From the NCBI GenBank assembly GCA_051155735.1, contig DAXETX010000125.1:1-45693 (forward strand): DNA of 45,693 nt. The letters are read 5' to 3'. Both the position numbers and the translations under genes were made by a program. The notes beneath the pieces are model-generated. The model saw only the letters and a list, made by a program, of their open reading frames with translations, was not told where the DNA came from and ran no database searches. How positions within the stretch are numbered: the first letter of the stretch is position 1; each line of letters begins with the position of its first letter. Positions 7,369 to 16,466 of this stretch are shown here, one piece after another. Source of the stretch: JASJCP01 sp051155735. Lineage in GTDB: Bacteria > Cyanobacteriota > Cyanobacteriia > Cyanobacteriales > Xenococcaceae.

Positions 7369-10140
7369 TTATGGCTTGAAACAATTTTGTAAGGTGTCGA
7401 TTAGTTCTTGATCGAGATAGGGTTTAGCTAGATATGCTGTTGCTCCCAATTGTTGTGCCAATTGTCGATATTTTTGATTGTTACGATAGGTCAAAATAAT
7501 AAAGGGCAGATTTTGGTCATACTGACGACAACGACTAAGTAATTCTAAGCCATTCATTCGAGGCATCTCAATATCACAAATTACCGCATCAATCGAGGTG
7601 TTTTGTTGCCATAATTGAAAAGCCTCCCAACCATCCTTCGCTTGTAGAATTCGATATTGCGCTTTGCTTAGGGTATTAGCTAAGGAGTTACGAATTGTCA
7701 GAGAATCATCGACTACCATGATCACTGGAGTTTTAGGTAGAGTTGTAGTTTGAGAAAAATGTGGCTCAAAAGCAAGGTCAGATGGTATATATGTTATCTG
7801 ACCAAAATGATCGAGCAAAAATTGACTGTCTAAAACTGGTACTAATTGTCCATCTCCTAAAATAGTACAGCCACACAAATGACTAGGAGGGGAAAATGGT
7901 AAGTGAGTAAATGGTTTAATTACTAAGTCTCGTTCAAACAAAATTTCATCAGCTAAAAGAGCAATACATTGCGCCCCTTGGGAAATAAGTAGCAACGGAC
8001 ATTTAGCATTTTTGAGTCTTGCTAAATCGAGAGAGTCAGCCAAACTAAAATTAGAACCCAACTCTTGTTGAGTCAATGTGGCAAAAGGATAATTATAAGA
8101 ACCAATTGTCGTTAAAGCAAAAATCGGAACAAACTGATTTCCCCAACTATAAAAAATATTATTGCTACGTTGGTAAATATTTTGTGCCTCACTCAGTACA
8201 ATTGCAGCAAGGCTATTAACCTGTAGTGCATACTGATGTCCTGAAACTCGAAAAATCACCAGCTTAGAAATTGTAGAACTCATTGGTAATCTCAGTGTAA
8301 AGGAAGTTCCTATTCCTGCTTGAGACTTGATGGAGATTGTTCCTTTTAGCTGACTAATTTCGGTTTGCACTGCATAAAGTCCTACGCCTCTTCCTGCTAA
8401 TTGATCTAATTTTTCATGAGTCGAAAAGTCTGGTTCAAACAAATATTGATAAAGCTGTTGCTCAGAAATAAATGGCAGAGTTTCTTGCGAAAGATATCCT
8501 TTTTCTAAAGCTTTATGTTTAATTTGGTTGAGATTAATTCCTTTACCATCATCTTCTACTTCAACGTAGGTATAATGACCTTGATTCCAAGCTTTTAAAT
8601 AAATTGTTCCTGTCAGTGGTTTATGATAAAATTCTCTGACATTTTGTTCTTCAATGCCATGAACAAACGCATTTCTAATTAAATGGATTAAGGGATTGTA
8701 GAGTTTTTCAAGTACTGCTTGTTCGATTAAGGTTTTATCTCCTGTAATCTTAAGGTTGACTTGTTTATTTGTTTGGACAGACAGATCTCGTATAACTCTG
8801 TTAAATTGATTAAATAAACTCCCAATAGAAACCATTTGAGTTTTTAAGAGGTTTTCTTTAACTGATTTAATATACTTTTTTTGGTGCTTTTGAATTTGTT
8901 GATATTGCTGTCCTAACAGATTTAAATCATTAAAATTTTCATTAAGCTGAAATAGCTCTTCAATAGTTTCTTCTAAAGTAAATTTAACAAAATCAATACT
9001 CTTAAAATAAGATGATTTACTATTTTTGCTATTTTGATTTATCCATGTTTTTAAGTTACTCAAGTTGAGTTTGATCCGATTTGAAGAATTAGCAAATATT
9101 TCTAAAATTGCTTCATGATTTTGATTTAGAACTAAAAATTTATTATCTAAAAAAACTAATTCACTCATTAAAGTATTAAGATTTTTAAGACGTTCCCAGT
9201 CTGGTGGTTTGGTTAAAATAATGTTGGGTTTAGGCTGATAATTGGGTGGTGTATCTTCAACATTAGAAGAATTTTGAACCTCATCTTGCGAAAAATTTAA
9301 ATCTTTCGGAGCAACTAAATCAGTTGGTTGAGGTTGTTCTGGAGGCAAAGAAATAGTCTGATTTTTGATCTGTTGATCGAGTTCTAAAAGCGCCTGAGAA
9401 GGTAAATCTGGTAGATGGGTTGCTTCTTCTAACACTAACTCTTGGGCTGAGCGAAAGTCTAATAAAGCTTGTTGCCCTACCTCGCAAGCTGTTTCAGGAT
9501 TACGTTGTAGTATTTCTAAGACAATATCCGCAATCTCAACCAATGCCTTTACATTACATATTTCACCGATACCGCGTAAAATTTGAGTTTGAATATTAAG
9601 TTCGACGAAAATTCTGGGTTGATTATGAGATTTAAGAACTAGTTCTATACTGTGCAGACTGCTTGATACCTCTTCTTGAAACAAGAGTTGGGTGAGATTC
9701 TGCTCTGAGCTTTGAGATGATTCAGAAGCTGGCGAATTTAAGTTTAAATGCTCTTTGAGTTGTGTCCAAGTTTGACGAGCATCCTCAAGTAATTGAGATG
9801 AGTCAGTAAGTTCTGAATTAATTTCCTTGAAGATAGAAGCATTTAAACAATCAAATGATTGCAGTAAAAATTCCTCAACTTTGGCAGTTATCTTGACTTG
9901 ATTTTCTCTAATTAACTTTAATGATGCTTCAAGATAATGAGCAATTTCCTGGATATAGTTAAGTCCTACACAGGCTGAAGCACCTTTGATCGAATGAGCA
10001 ATTCGCATCAGTTCCCAAATATCGGTGACATCACTATCTTTTTGTAAATGTAATATGCCATTTTCTAATGCGGTTAATAAATCGGGTATCTCTTGGAGAA
10101 AAAACTTATAGGATTCATGGGAGCAAAAGTCAGAAACCAT
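7369..10140 (-). CDS. pixL: CheA-type hybrid histidine kinase of phototaxis, PixL
   Basis: Central kinase of a chemotaxis-like phototaxis pathway, 923 residues from ATG 10140 (a TTG at 10149 is less likely). Domains: Hpt with HSIKGASACVG (phospho-acceptor His 49), a long linker, dimerisation helices, a CheA ATPase domain with HLIRNAFVHGIEE, DDGKGINL and GRGVGLYAVQTEI, a CheW-like domain (about 640-785), and a C-terminal receiver with the acidic pair MVVDDS, phospho-acceptor Asp in ICDIEMPRMNG and Lys in LAKPYLD. The receiver on the same chain is the usual PixL arrangement. The gene is last in the order pixI-pixJ-pixL, 44 bases after pixJ. It should couple to PixJ through PixI and control type IV pili. 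PilJ-pathway CheA proteins look similar; the neighbouring GAF-MCP decides for PixL. Confidence 0.88.
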   Translation of the reverse strand: MVSDFCSHESYKFFLQEIPDLLTALENGILHLQKDSDVTDIWELMRIAHSIKGASACVGLNYIQEIAHYLEASLKLIRENQVKITAKVEEFLLQSFDCLNASIFKEINSELTDSSQLLEDARQTWTQLKEHLNLNSPASESSQSSEQNLTQLLFQEEVSSSLHSIELVLKSHNQPRIFVELNIQTQILRGIGEICNVKALVEIADIVLEILQRNPETACEVGQQALLDFRSAQELVLEEATHLPDLPSQALLELDQQIKNQTISLPPEQPQPTDLVAPKDLNFSQDEVQNSSNVEDTPPNYQPKPNIILTKPPDWERLKNLNTLMSELVFLDNKFLVLNQNHEAILEIFANSSNRIKLNLSNLKTWINQNSKNSKSSYFKSIDFVKFTLEETIEELFQLNENFNDLNLLGQQYQQIQKHQKKYIKSVKENLLKTQMVSIGSLFNQFNRVIRDLSVQTNKQVNLKITGDKTLIEQAVLEKLYNPLIHLIRNAFVHGIEEQNVREFYHKPLTGTIYLKAWNQGHYTYVEVEDDGKGINLNQIKHKALEKGYLSQETLPFISEQQLYQYLFEPDFSTHEKLDQLAGRGVGLYAVQTEISQLKGTISIKSQAGIGTSFTLRLPMSSTISKLVIFRVSGHQYALQVNSLAAIVLSEAQNIYQRSNNIFYSWGNQFVPIFALTTIGSYNYPFATLTQQELGSNFSLADSLDLARLKNAKCPLLLISQGAQCIALLADEILFERDLVIKPFTHLPFSPPSHLCGCTILGDGQLVPVLDSQFLLDHFGQITYIPSDLAFEPHFSQTTTLPKTPVIMVVDDSLTIRNSLANTLSKAQYRILQAKDGWEAFQLWQQNTSIDAVICDIEMPRMNGLELLSRCRQYDQNLPFIILTYRNNQKYRQLAQQLGATAYLAKPYLDQELIDTLQNCFKP

Positions 10141-10184
10141 GGACAACAACCTAATGTAAGTTTTGGATCGATGCTGAGTTAAAG

Positions 10185-13100
10185 TTAGTTTGCCTTAAAT
10201 TGAGATACGCTATTTTCCAGTTTTTGGGCTACAGAAACCAGATAATTAAAAGACTCGGACACCGTGACTGAATGAGTCGAATTTTGTTGAGCCATTACTT
10301 CAACTTCTTGCATGGTATTGGAGACTGACAAAGAGGTATGACTTTGATTGGTAGCAGCCTCAGCGATCGCCTCGACTAGTTTTCTAATGTCTTTACTAAC
10401 CACAGCAATAGAAGTAAGTTTTTGACGAGTATTTTCTACTTGAGTATTACCTGCTGCTACATCTTCGCGCCATTCTTCCATCGTGGCGACGACTTGATTA
10501 ATTTCAGTTTGAATTTCTTCGACAATTTTCTCAATTTGTTGTGTTGCACCTTTAGAACGTTCTGCAATCGCTCTGACTTCTTCGGCAACAATGGTAAAAC
10601 CCTGACTTTGCTCGGTGGCAATTCCCGATTCAATCGAAGCATTTAAGGCTAAAACATTGGTTTGACTAGCAAGATCGCGAATTAGCTGGACAACACGAGA
10701 GATATTTTGTGATGACTCGCCTAATAATTTGACCTGTTGCGCCGTTTCCTCGACTTTGGCTTGAATTGTTGAAATAGCCTCTACTGTCTGGGTCATTGCT
10801 TCATTGCCTTCGCTCAAAATCTGATCGGCAATTTTGACTTTTTGTTTTGCTTGCTGGGCATTGTCGGCTACGGTTTGAATTGAAGCTGATATGGCTTGAG
10901 TCGCTTCTAAAGAAGTGGCGATCGCTAATGCTTGAGAATGAGAATTTTGCGCCAACGTCGCGACATTTTTCTGATGAATTTCCGCAGTTTGGGTCACTTC
11001 GCTAGTTGATTGCTGTACTTGCAAGACAATATTTTGTAAGTTTTCGATAGCAGCGTTGAGAAACTGAGCAAAGACCCCAATATCTCCCTCTGAGGCAGTC
11101 GCCCGAACGGTTAGATTCCCACTCATTGCCCCTTCTATCTCCTGGCGAATTTGAGCCAGCTTCTGCTTAACTAGTTCGGTTTGTTGCCGTTGTTCTTGAG
11201 AAGCGTTTTCGGCAGCATTGCGGGAAGCTTCAATAGTTTCAATAAAGCGGATATGTCCTAGGGCATATTCTAGCTGAGTTGCCAACTCCGAGAAAAATTC
11301 GATTTCACTAGATTGCCAAACTCTTGGTTCTTGACAGTGATGGGCAATTAATAGCCCAAACAATTTTCCTTCTAAGCGAATAGGAGCAACTAAATTAGCT
11401 TTGACATCATACTGTTCTAGTGTCCGAACGTGACAGTCCGTTAATCCAGGCTCAGTCATAATATTATTAATTGCTCTTACCCGACCTTCTTGATATAGAG
11501 CAACGTATTTCCCTTTAAAACAAGGGTCTTCAATTTTGGCATCTAAAATTCTCGGTATTTCATTAGAACTGACTGCCTCAGCAATCATCGTCCCACTCCA
11601 GTCAGGATTAAACTGGTAGAGCAAAATTCGGTCTGTTGCCAAGATTTTTAAAGCTCCTTGTACCGTCGCCCTGATTACATTAGTTCGATCCATCGATTGC
11701 CGAGCGCGAAAGGCAATGTCACCAAATAAACGATTGCGTTCTGAGACAGTTTCGAGCTTCTGAATAAAATTCAAATGCTCTATGGCGTATTCAAGTTGTA
11801 TTGCCACTTGACTTAAAAAATCAATCTCCGAACTTGTCCAAACTCTTGACTCAGAGCAGTGATGAGCAATTAGCAACCCCATAAGCTGATTATTTTGGCG
11901 AATAGGAGCGACGATATTGGCTTTGACCCCGTAACGTTCGAGGGTACGGATGTGACATTCGGTTAAACCAGGTTCGTTACGAATATTATTGATAGCTCGA
12001 ACCCGACCATTGCGATAAAGTTCTACATATCGCCCGCGAAAACAAGGATCATCAATCTTTTCATTAATAACGCTTGGCCATCGCTCCGCTACTGACTCCG
12101 CGATCATTGTGCCACTCCAATCAGGATTAAACTGGTAGTAAAGTACACGATCTGTCGCCAAAAGCTGTCTGACACCTTTTAAAGTAGCTTGGATAATATC
12201 ATCAAAATCTTGAGTCTGCCTAGCACGAAAGGCGATATCTCCTAAAAACCAAGCATAACGACTCGAAGCCTCTTGCGCTTTAATTTTGTGAATAAAATCA
12301 AGATGAAATTCCATCTCAGTGGCAATCTGAGATAATAAATTAATCTCTGTATCAGTCCAATATCTAGGTGCTGAACACTGATGTGCAATCAACAATCCAT
12401 AGAGTTGTCGGTCTTGGCGAATTGGCACGACTAAATTGGCTTTGACCTGATATTTTTCTAGCATTCTGAGATAGCAATCAGTTACCTTGGGGTCTTGATA
12501 AACATCGGGAATATTACTAATTAGTCCCCCTTGATATTTGGCAATGTAGCGTTCTAGAAAACAAGGATCACCAATAGTTTCAGCCAAGGCTTTGGCAAAA
12601 CCTTCAACTACTGCTTCGGCAACAATAGTACCAGTCCAGTCTGGATTAAAACGATAAATTACCACGCGGTCTGCTTGTAAGATACTTTGCGCTCCTTCCA
12701 CCACGCTAGTAAATAGCATCTCTAAATCAGGAACTTGTTGAACGCGAAAAGCAATATTACTCAATAACTGACGTTGTTGTGAGGCGCGGTCTTTTTGTTG
12801 GGCTAAAGCGTGTAATTGTTGCGACAGACGATTGTTTTCAACTTCTAAAAGTTCAATTTCAGTATTTTTGGGCGATTCTTTAACTACAGAATCGGAAAAT
12901 TTATTAGCAACTGCGATCGTTAAAATTGAGGTTAAGATGCTGGCAAAAATGATCGCTAGTAATGGTTGACTCAGCCCGATGCTTAAAATAGCAGTTAAGA
13001 TAATAATTGGAATACTAACGAGCAAACTTACAAGAAAGATTTGGAGTCTATTGCCATTAAATGATTTGACAACCTTACTTGATGAGTTAGTTGCTATCAA

Positions 13101-13229
13101 GCTAACTTTTTGATTATCTGGTAAATCTGTGTTGGCTTCCAATGTAGAAATAGATGGTAATGATGTTGCTGAATCATTAGATGAGGTTTCGTGATTATTC
13201 TCTGAAAGATAAGGCAGTTTTTCCTTCAT
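10185..13229 (-). CDS. pixJ: Phototaxis photoreceptor MCP with three cyanobacteriochrome-like GAF domains, PixJ
   Basis: Membrane-bound light sensor feeding the PixI/PixL pathway, 1014 residues. Two hydrophobic segments lie at about 62-105. Three tandem GAF domains follow: GAF-a (about 160-315), GAF-b (330-490) and GAF-c (500-665). Each carries the DXCF motif as DPCF (Cys 223, 396, 570). GAF-b and GAF-c also have the canonical bilin-attachment pair Cys-His (425-426, 599-600), while GAF-a has Cys-Tyr (252-253). DXCF-type cyanobacteriochromes bind phycoviolobilin and typically switch between blue and green light; this is family knowledge. A HAMP-like region (about 690-740) leads to an MCP signalling domain whose hairpin tip reads NVLALNASIES, where canonical receptors have NLLALNAAIEA. 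Its ATG overlaps the pixI stop (ATGA, 13226-13229), so translation is probably coupled. Confidence 0.9.
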   Translation of the reverse strand: MKEKLPYLSENNHETSSNDSATSLPSISTLEANTDLPDNQKVSLIATNSSSKVVKSFNGNRLQIFLVSLLVSIPIIILTAILSIGLSQPLLAIIFASILTSILTIAVANKFSDSVVKESPKNTEIELLEVENNRLSQQLHALAQQKDRASQQRQLLSNIAFRVQQVPDLEMLFTSVVEGAQSILQADRVVIYRFNPDWTGTIVAEAVVEGFAKALAETIGDPCFLERYIAKYQGGLISNIPDVYQDPKVTDCYLRMLEKYQVKANLVVPIRQDRQLYGLLIAHQCSAPRYWTDTEINLLSQIATEMEFHLDFIHKIKAQEASSRYAWFLGDIAFRARQTQDFDDIIQATLKGVRQLLATDRVLYYQFNPDWSGTMIAESVAERWPSVINEKIDDPCFRGRYVELYRNGRVRAINNIRNEPGLTECHIRTLERYGVKANIVAPIRQNNQLMGLLIAHHCSESRVWTSSEIDFLSQVAIQLEYAIEHLNFIQKLETVSERNRLFGDIAFRARQSMDRTNVIRATVQGALKILATDRILLYQFNPDWSGTMIAEAVSSNEIPRILDAKIEDPCFKGKYVALYQEGRVRAINNIMTEPGLTDCHVRTLEQYDVKANLVAPIRLEGKLFGLLIAHHCQEPRVWQSSEIEFFSELATQLEYALGHIRFIETIEASRNAAENASQEQRQQTELVKQKLAQIRQEIEGAMSGNLTVRATASEGDIGVFAQFLNAAIENLQNIVLQVQQSTSEVTQTAEIHQKNVATLAQNSHSQALAIATSLEATQAISASIQTVADNAQQAKQKVKIADQILSEGNEAMTQTVEAISTIQAKVEETAQQVKLLGESSQNISRVVQLIRDLASQTNVLALNASIESGIATEQSQGFTIVAEEVRAIAERSKGATQQIEKIVEEIQTEINQVVATMEEWREDVAAGNTQVENTRQKLTSIAVVSKDIRKLVEAIAEAATNQSHTSLSVSNTMQEVEVMAQQNSTHSVTVSESFNYLVSVAQKLENSVSQFKAN

Positions 13230-13711
13230 AACTCGATCGCTCTTTTATTTTCTAATATTGCAAAAAGTTGGCCCAAATCGATCACCAGCATATCTTTTCC
13301 CTTGATCGGATGATAGGTGTTTGAGGTGCATTTTCTCAAGGCATTGGGAATTCTTTGAGGATAACTAGTTTGCATCTCAGTTGGTTTAGCATGAAAAAGC
13401 TGACCAATATAGGGAACAGCCAGTCCAGCAATTTTACTATTATGCTTTACTACAATTGTGTTGAAAAATTGCTGCTCGCGTTTGGTGTAAAAACCAGGTA
13501 AGCCTAACAGGGCTGGTAAATCAATAATGCTTAAAATTTCCGAACGATAATTACTCAAGCCCATCACCATTTGAGGCAGATTAAGGATTGGTAGAATCTG
13601 CTCCACTCTAAAAGTTGTCACCTCTAACAAAAATTCTGTAGAAGTCATGCAATGTAAGTCTTCAGCCAAATCAAAAGCTAAAAACTGTTGTTTAATACTA
13701 ATACTTTTCAT
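13226..13711 (-). CDS. pixI: CheW-like coupling protein, PixI
   Basis: Adaptor of 161 residues expected to bridge the PixJ receptor and PixL kinase in a cytoplasmic signalling array. The CheW pattern is visible: FLAFDLAED at the start, LLEVTTFRVEQILPI, MVMGLSNYRSEILSIIDLPALLG, and IAGLAVPYIGQLF later. It is the first gene of the pix group on this strand, and its TGA overlaps the pixJ ATG. In the well-studied pix operon, response regulators pixG and pixH precede pixI; here the next gene upstream is a DUF1995 gene, with about 140 bases between them that include a hairpin repeat. The promoter for the group is therefore probably just upstream of 13711. Confidence 0.85.
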   Translation of the reverse strand: MKSISIKQQFLAFDLAEDLHCMTSTEFLLEVTTFRVEQILPILNLPQMVMGLSNYRSEILSIIDLPALLGLPGFYTKREQQFFNTIVVKHNSKIAGLAVPYIGQLFHAKPTEMQTSYPQRIPNALRKCTSNTYHPIKGKDMLVIDLGQLFAILENKRAIEL

Positions 13712-13790
13712 TAACCCATAATTGCTCAGTAGCTAAATTCAAAAAACATTACTACCAGAGATCGCAAAGGTAAGAGGAATCTCTTCACGA

Positions 13791-13834
13791 AGTCAGAGGA
13801 AGCTCCGTCTTGAAACGACGGAGTCTCTCTGACT
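13791..13834. repeat. Imperfect palindromic hairpin element
   Basis: The arm AGTCAGAG (13791-13798) pairs with 13827-13834, and CTCCGTC (13803-13809) pairs with GACGGAG (13817-13823) across a 7-base loop, with a short internal mismatch. A smaller hairpin AAGAG...CTCTT lies just to the left, at about 13772-13785. The element lies 17 bases after the DUF1995 stop on the minus strand and could end that transcript, but there is no T-run after it. The style resembles small dispersed palindromes of cyanobacterial intergenic regions. Confidence 0.6.
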
Positions 13835-13850
13835 CCAACAGTTAGATTTA

Positions 13851-14600
13851 TTATTGACTTAAAGCTTGAAGAAACTTTTGTAAATTTCCTAAAATGCCTG
13901 ATTTTCTGCCAGCAGGATGATTCTGATTACTGGCTGCTGCTTCAGAATTAGTTAGCTTTAATAACAAACGTTCTAATTCTTCTCCCAGGGGTTTATTTGC
14001 TAATTCTGTGGCTAACTCATAACCGTCTTCTTGCTCTAGCCAAATTTGCCAGGGTGCAGGATGAGAGCGCAAAATCGCAGCAGAATCTAAAGGACGAAGA
14101 TAGTAGCTAGAATAAAGCGTACTAATAAATCTTTCTCTAAGTTGACGTGCTGTATAACCAATACCGACAATTGCTACATCCTCTAATTGAGGGATCAATA
14201 AAATCACAGGGCGATCGCCTGCCAAGTTACAAAGTTTCTCCACTCGCTCCACTTCTACCGCAGAAGGACAAGCCAAAATAAAAATCTCATCACTTTCGGT
14301 TATTTGACTTTCGATGGGTGTAAAACGACTACCCATATCGGTTACTTGAAACGGTATTTCTTGCCAGTCTCTTTTGGCTAACATCGCAGCCCCTGTATCG
14401 GGGAACATAATTTTAACTCCTGAGCCGGATTCGGCAAACAAATCCGCGAATTCTCTGGCTAAAGCTTGGGCTTGTAAAGGAATTTCAGGAATGACTAATT
14501 CTACCTGGACTTTGGTATAGCCATCAGCGATCGCCTCCTTAGTAGCGGTCTTAGCTTGGGCAACTGCTTCTGATAGACTTTGAGGAAACTGATTCTTCAT
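13851..14600 (-). CDS. DUF1995 family protein
   Basis: A 249-residue protein of the DUF1995 family, found in cyanobacteria and chloroplasts; some plant members have been linked to photosystem assembly, but I claim no function here. Recognisable pieces are PQSLSEAVAQAKTATKEAI at the N terminus, VQVELVIPEIPLQAQALAREF, then MFPDTGAAMLAKRDW and IFILACPSAVEVERVEKL. No signal peptide or membrane helix. The C-terminal 25 residues are variable and rich in Asn, Gly and Lys. It is 23 bases downstream of the dipeptidase gene on the same strand and may share its transcript. Confidence 0.85.
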   Translation of the reverse strand: MKNQFPQSLSEAVAQAKTATKEAIADGYTKVQVELVIPEIPLQAQALAREFADLFAESGSGVKIMFPDTGAAMLAKRDWQEIPFQVTDMGSRFTPIESQITESDEIFILACPSAVEVERVEKLCNLAGDRPVILLIPQLEDVAIVGIGYTARQLRERFISTLYSSYYLRPLDSAAILRSHPAPWQIWLEQEDGYELATELANKPLGEELERLLLKLTNSEAAASNQNHPAGRKSGILGNLQKFLQALSQ

Positions 14601-14623
14601 GGCTTATTGTGACTAATTTTACT

Positions 14624-15328
14624 TTAAACTCTCCCGTAACGGGCTTTGGTCGGATGAGCAGGATTTTTCTGATTATATAACCAAGCCCACATCTGATCTC
14701 CTAAAGAAAAATGCCACCATTCTTCAGGATGACGATAAAAACCAACATTAGTCATAACCTGATTTAAAACTTGACGATAGCGATGATATTGTCTTTCGGT
14801 TAGCTTTCTACTATTAGCATAATATTCGGGATGAGAACGGGGTGATAATTCATCAATCTCTCCTCCCATGGCTACAGTTTTTCCTGTTTGATCTACCAGA
14901 GTTAAATCAATCGCAGCCCCCGTACTATGGGGAGGTGGCATAGTTGGATCAGTACTCGGTGCAGCCCACAGTTGATATACTTGTTCCCACAGTTTTTGAC
15001 GTTGTTGGGCTGAGATGCTGTGATCTTCCCAACCAGATTGCTTGAGGAGAGAGTCAAAAGTATAGTCCACCATGAATTGCTGTACTCCGATGGGACGATA
15101 AGCATCATAAAGCTTCAGTTTCCATCCAGGGTAACTTTTGTTCAGTAAAAATTGTGCCATAGCTAAAGCTTCTAAAACTCCTTGACGTAAACAGTAAGGA
15201 GATTTCTCGCCGTATTCAGCACCCAGTTTTTCGTAAGGATGGGGTATTTGAACGGCGAAGTTTTCTAAGGGTATAGAAACTAAGGGTTCACCACAATCTT
15301 CAATAGGTAGATTTTGATAAGGCTTCAC
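14624..15328 (-). CDS. D-alanyl-D-alanine dipeptidase (VanX/DdpX-like, peptidase M15)
   Basis: Zinc dipeptidase predicted to cleave D-Ala-D-Ala, 234 residues. The M15D signatures are present: YDAYRPIGVQQFM, the zinc-binding SxHxxGxAxD motif as HSTGAAIDLTL, and the third metal ligand with the catalytic Glu in EEWWHFSLGD. No signal peptide is seen, so it should act in the cytoplasm. In cyanobacteria such enzymes are thought to recycle peptidoglycan-derived dipeptide; nothing in the neighbourhood (no vanA- or vanH-like ligase or dehydrogenase) suggests glycopeptide resistance. The DUF1995 gene follows within 23 bases. Confidence 0.92.
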   Translation of the reverse strand: MKPYQNLPIEDCGEPLVSIPLENFAVQIPHPYEKLGAEYGEKSPYCLRQGVLEALAMAQFLLNKSYPGWKLKLYDAYRPIGVQQFMVDYTFDSLLKQSGWEDHSISAQQRQKLWEQVYQLWAAPSTDPTMPPPHSTGAAIDLTLVDQTGKTVAMGGEIDELSPRSHPEYYANSRKLTERQYHRYRQVLNQVMTNVGFYRHPEEWWHFSLGDQMWAWLYNQKNPAHPTKARYGRV

Positions 15329-15456
15329 GGAGGAATTTGCTGATATTAAATAAATTTATTTGGCCAGACATTTTTGCTATCGATACCTAAATTTTAGACA
15401 TTGATGATTTTTTCAAATCTCTTGATCGGGCAATTAATTTTGCCTAATTACTTAGT

Positions 15457-15960
15457 TTAATGATTTTGGTTTAACTGCTCTTTTAAAGATGCTAGAGAAG
15501 CCCAACGACTATCTAAATAATTTTCGCTGTGAGTTTCGGTTTTGGCTGCGCCTTGACAATTTGCCCCACATAATTGGCGCAGAGGCATTGCTAAAGAGAG
15601 TTGTTCATAAAGCCAGGCTTCAGGAGCGAAATAACCTGTGGGGGATAAAGTTTCTGATAAATCTTCTAAACTAACTTCTCTTTCTAAAGGCAGATTTTCC
15701 GTCAATGCTGCTTCGAGCCAAATTAGTTCAGAAGTATTAACCTCTAAACGATAGTTGTAGTTTTGTAAGCAGCGATCGCAAGTTAAGGTGACAATCGTCT
15801 CAGCTTGAGCAACTAACTCTAAAAAAGTCCCCCCATGTCGCACCACCAATGTACCTCTAACAGGAGTTAGAGTCTCTAAATCAGCAATACTATCATCAAT
15901 AACAATTTTGATTTTGCGCTCTGACGCTTTAAGTATTTGGGGGATATAAATTGATTTCAT
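15457..15960 (-). CDS. YceD family (DUF177) protein
   Basis: A 167-residue member of the YceD/DUF177 family; relatives are needed for normal 23S rRNA accumulation in bacteria and chloroplasts. The family Cys motif CDRCLQNY sits in the middle and a second one, LCGANCQG, near the C terminus, which together suggest a metal site. It is the last gene of the row rpmH-rnpA-PH-yidC-khpB-yceD, 14 bases after khpB. The ATG at 15960 gives MKSIYIPQIL, a typical start for the family. A 128-base gap with no recognised feature separates its neighbour, the dipeptidase. Confidence 0.88.
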   Translation of the reverse strand: MKSIYIPQILKASERKIKIVIDDSIADLETLTPVRGTLVVRHGGTFLELVAQAETIVTLTCDRCLQNYNYRLEVNTSELIWLEAALTENLPLEREVSLEDLSETLSPTGYFAPEAWLYEQLSLAMPLRQLCGANCQGAAKTETHSENYLDSRWASLASLKEQLNQNH

Positions 15961-15974
15961 GAGTCAACAAGACT

Positions 15975-16463
15975 TTAACGTCTTCGCACTACTAATCTAC
16001 GATTTGGCTCTTGTCCACGACTTTCTGTGGTTAAGTCGTCCGAATCTTGTAATAGAGAATGAATTTGCCGTCTTTCAGCGGAAGATAAGTCTGATATTTC
16101 CGTTTCCTCACCAGTATTTCTGACCTGTTCTACGGCACTATTAGCTAAAGTGACTAATTCTTGATATCTTTTAACTCGATAATCGTCTAATTCAATCGTG
16201 TAAGAACCTTGAGCCTCAGATTCTCGATCAAAATTAAGTATTGTGTTAGCTAGATACTGCAAAGCATCAATATTTTTGCCTCTTTCGCCAATCAGTAATT
16301 GGATTTGTGAATCAGTTAAGTTAGTGCGATCAATATCTAGCCAACAAGAATTAGTATCGGTAGGGATTTTGGGAACTTCTTGAGAAATTACCCTAGTTTC
16401 TAGACTCATTAAGACTAGGAGTTTTTCTAGCCACTGTTTACCCCGTTCTGCTTGATTTTCCAT
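15975..16463 (-). CDS. khpB: KhpB/Jag family RNA-binding protein (KH and R3H domains)
   Basis: Cytoplasmic RNA-binding protein, 162 residues. A KH-like domain carries the loop GERGKNIDALQYLAN, and an R3H domain follows with AERRQIHSLLQ, then SRGQEPNRRLVV and the closing RR. The N-terminal Jag domain of Firmicutes is reduced to a short leader, as is usual in cyanobacteria. Jag/KhpB commonly sits next to yidC, as here with only 3 bases between the genes, so cotranscription with yidC is likely. Family members bind many transcripts with the partner KhpA; khpA is not in the window. Confidence 0.9.
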   Translation of the reverse strand: MENQAERGKQWLEKLLVLMSLETRVISQEVPKIPTDTNSCWLDIDRTNLTDSQIQLLIGERGKNIDALQYLANTILNFDRESEAQGSYTIELDDYRVKRYQELVTLANSAVEQVRNTGEETEISDLSSAERRQIHSLLQDSDDLTTESRGQEPNRRLVVRRR

Positions 16464-16466
16464 AAC

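Noticed and set aside
7362..7375. Perfect palindrome GCCATAATTATGGC as a terminator
   Set aside because: It overlaps the last codons of pixL, is AT-rich and lacks a T-run on either side.
10422..10646. Open frame opposite pixJ on the plus strand
   Set aside because: Shadow of the conserved MCP signalling domain; no start signal or homology.
14624..15328. Glycopeptide (vancomycin) resistance determinant
   Set aside because: VanX-like enzyme alone, without ligase, dehydrogenase or two-component genes, is better read as peptidoglycan recycling.
15429..15444. GGCAA...TTGCC hairpin downstream of the yceD gene
   Set aside because: Five-pair stem with no following T-run on the transcribed strand; likely chance.
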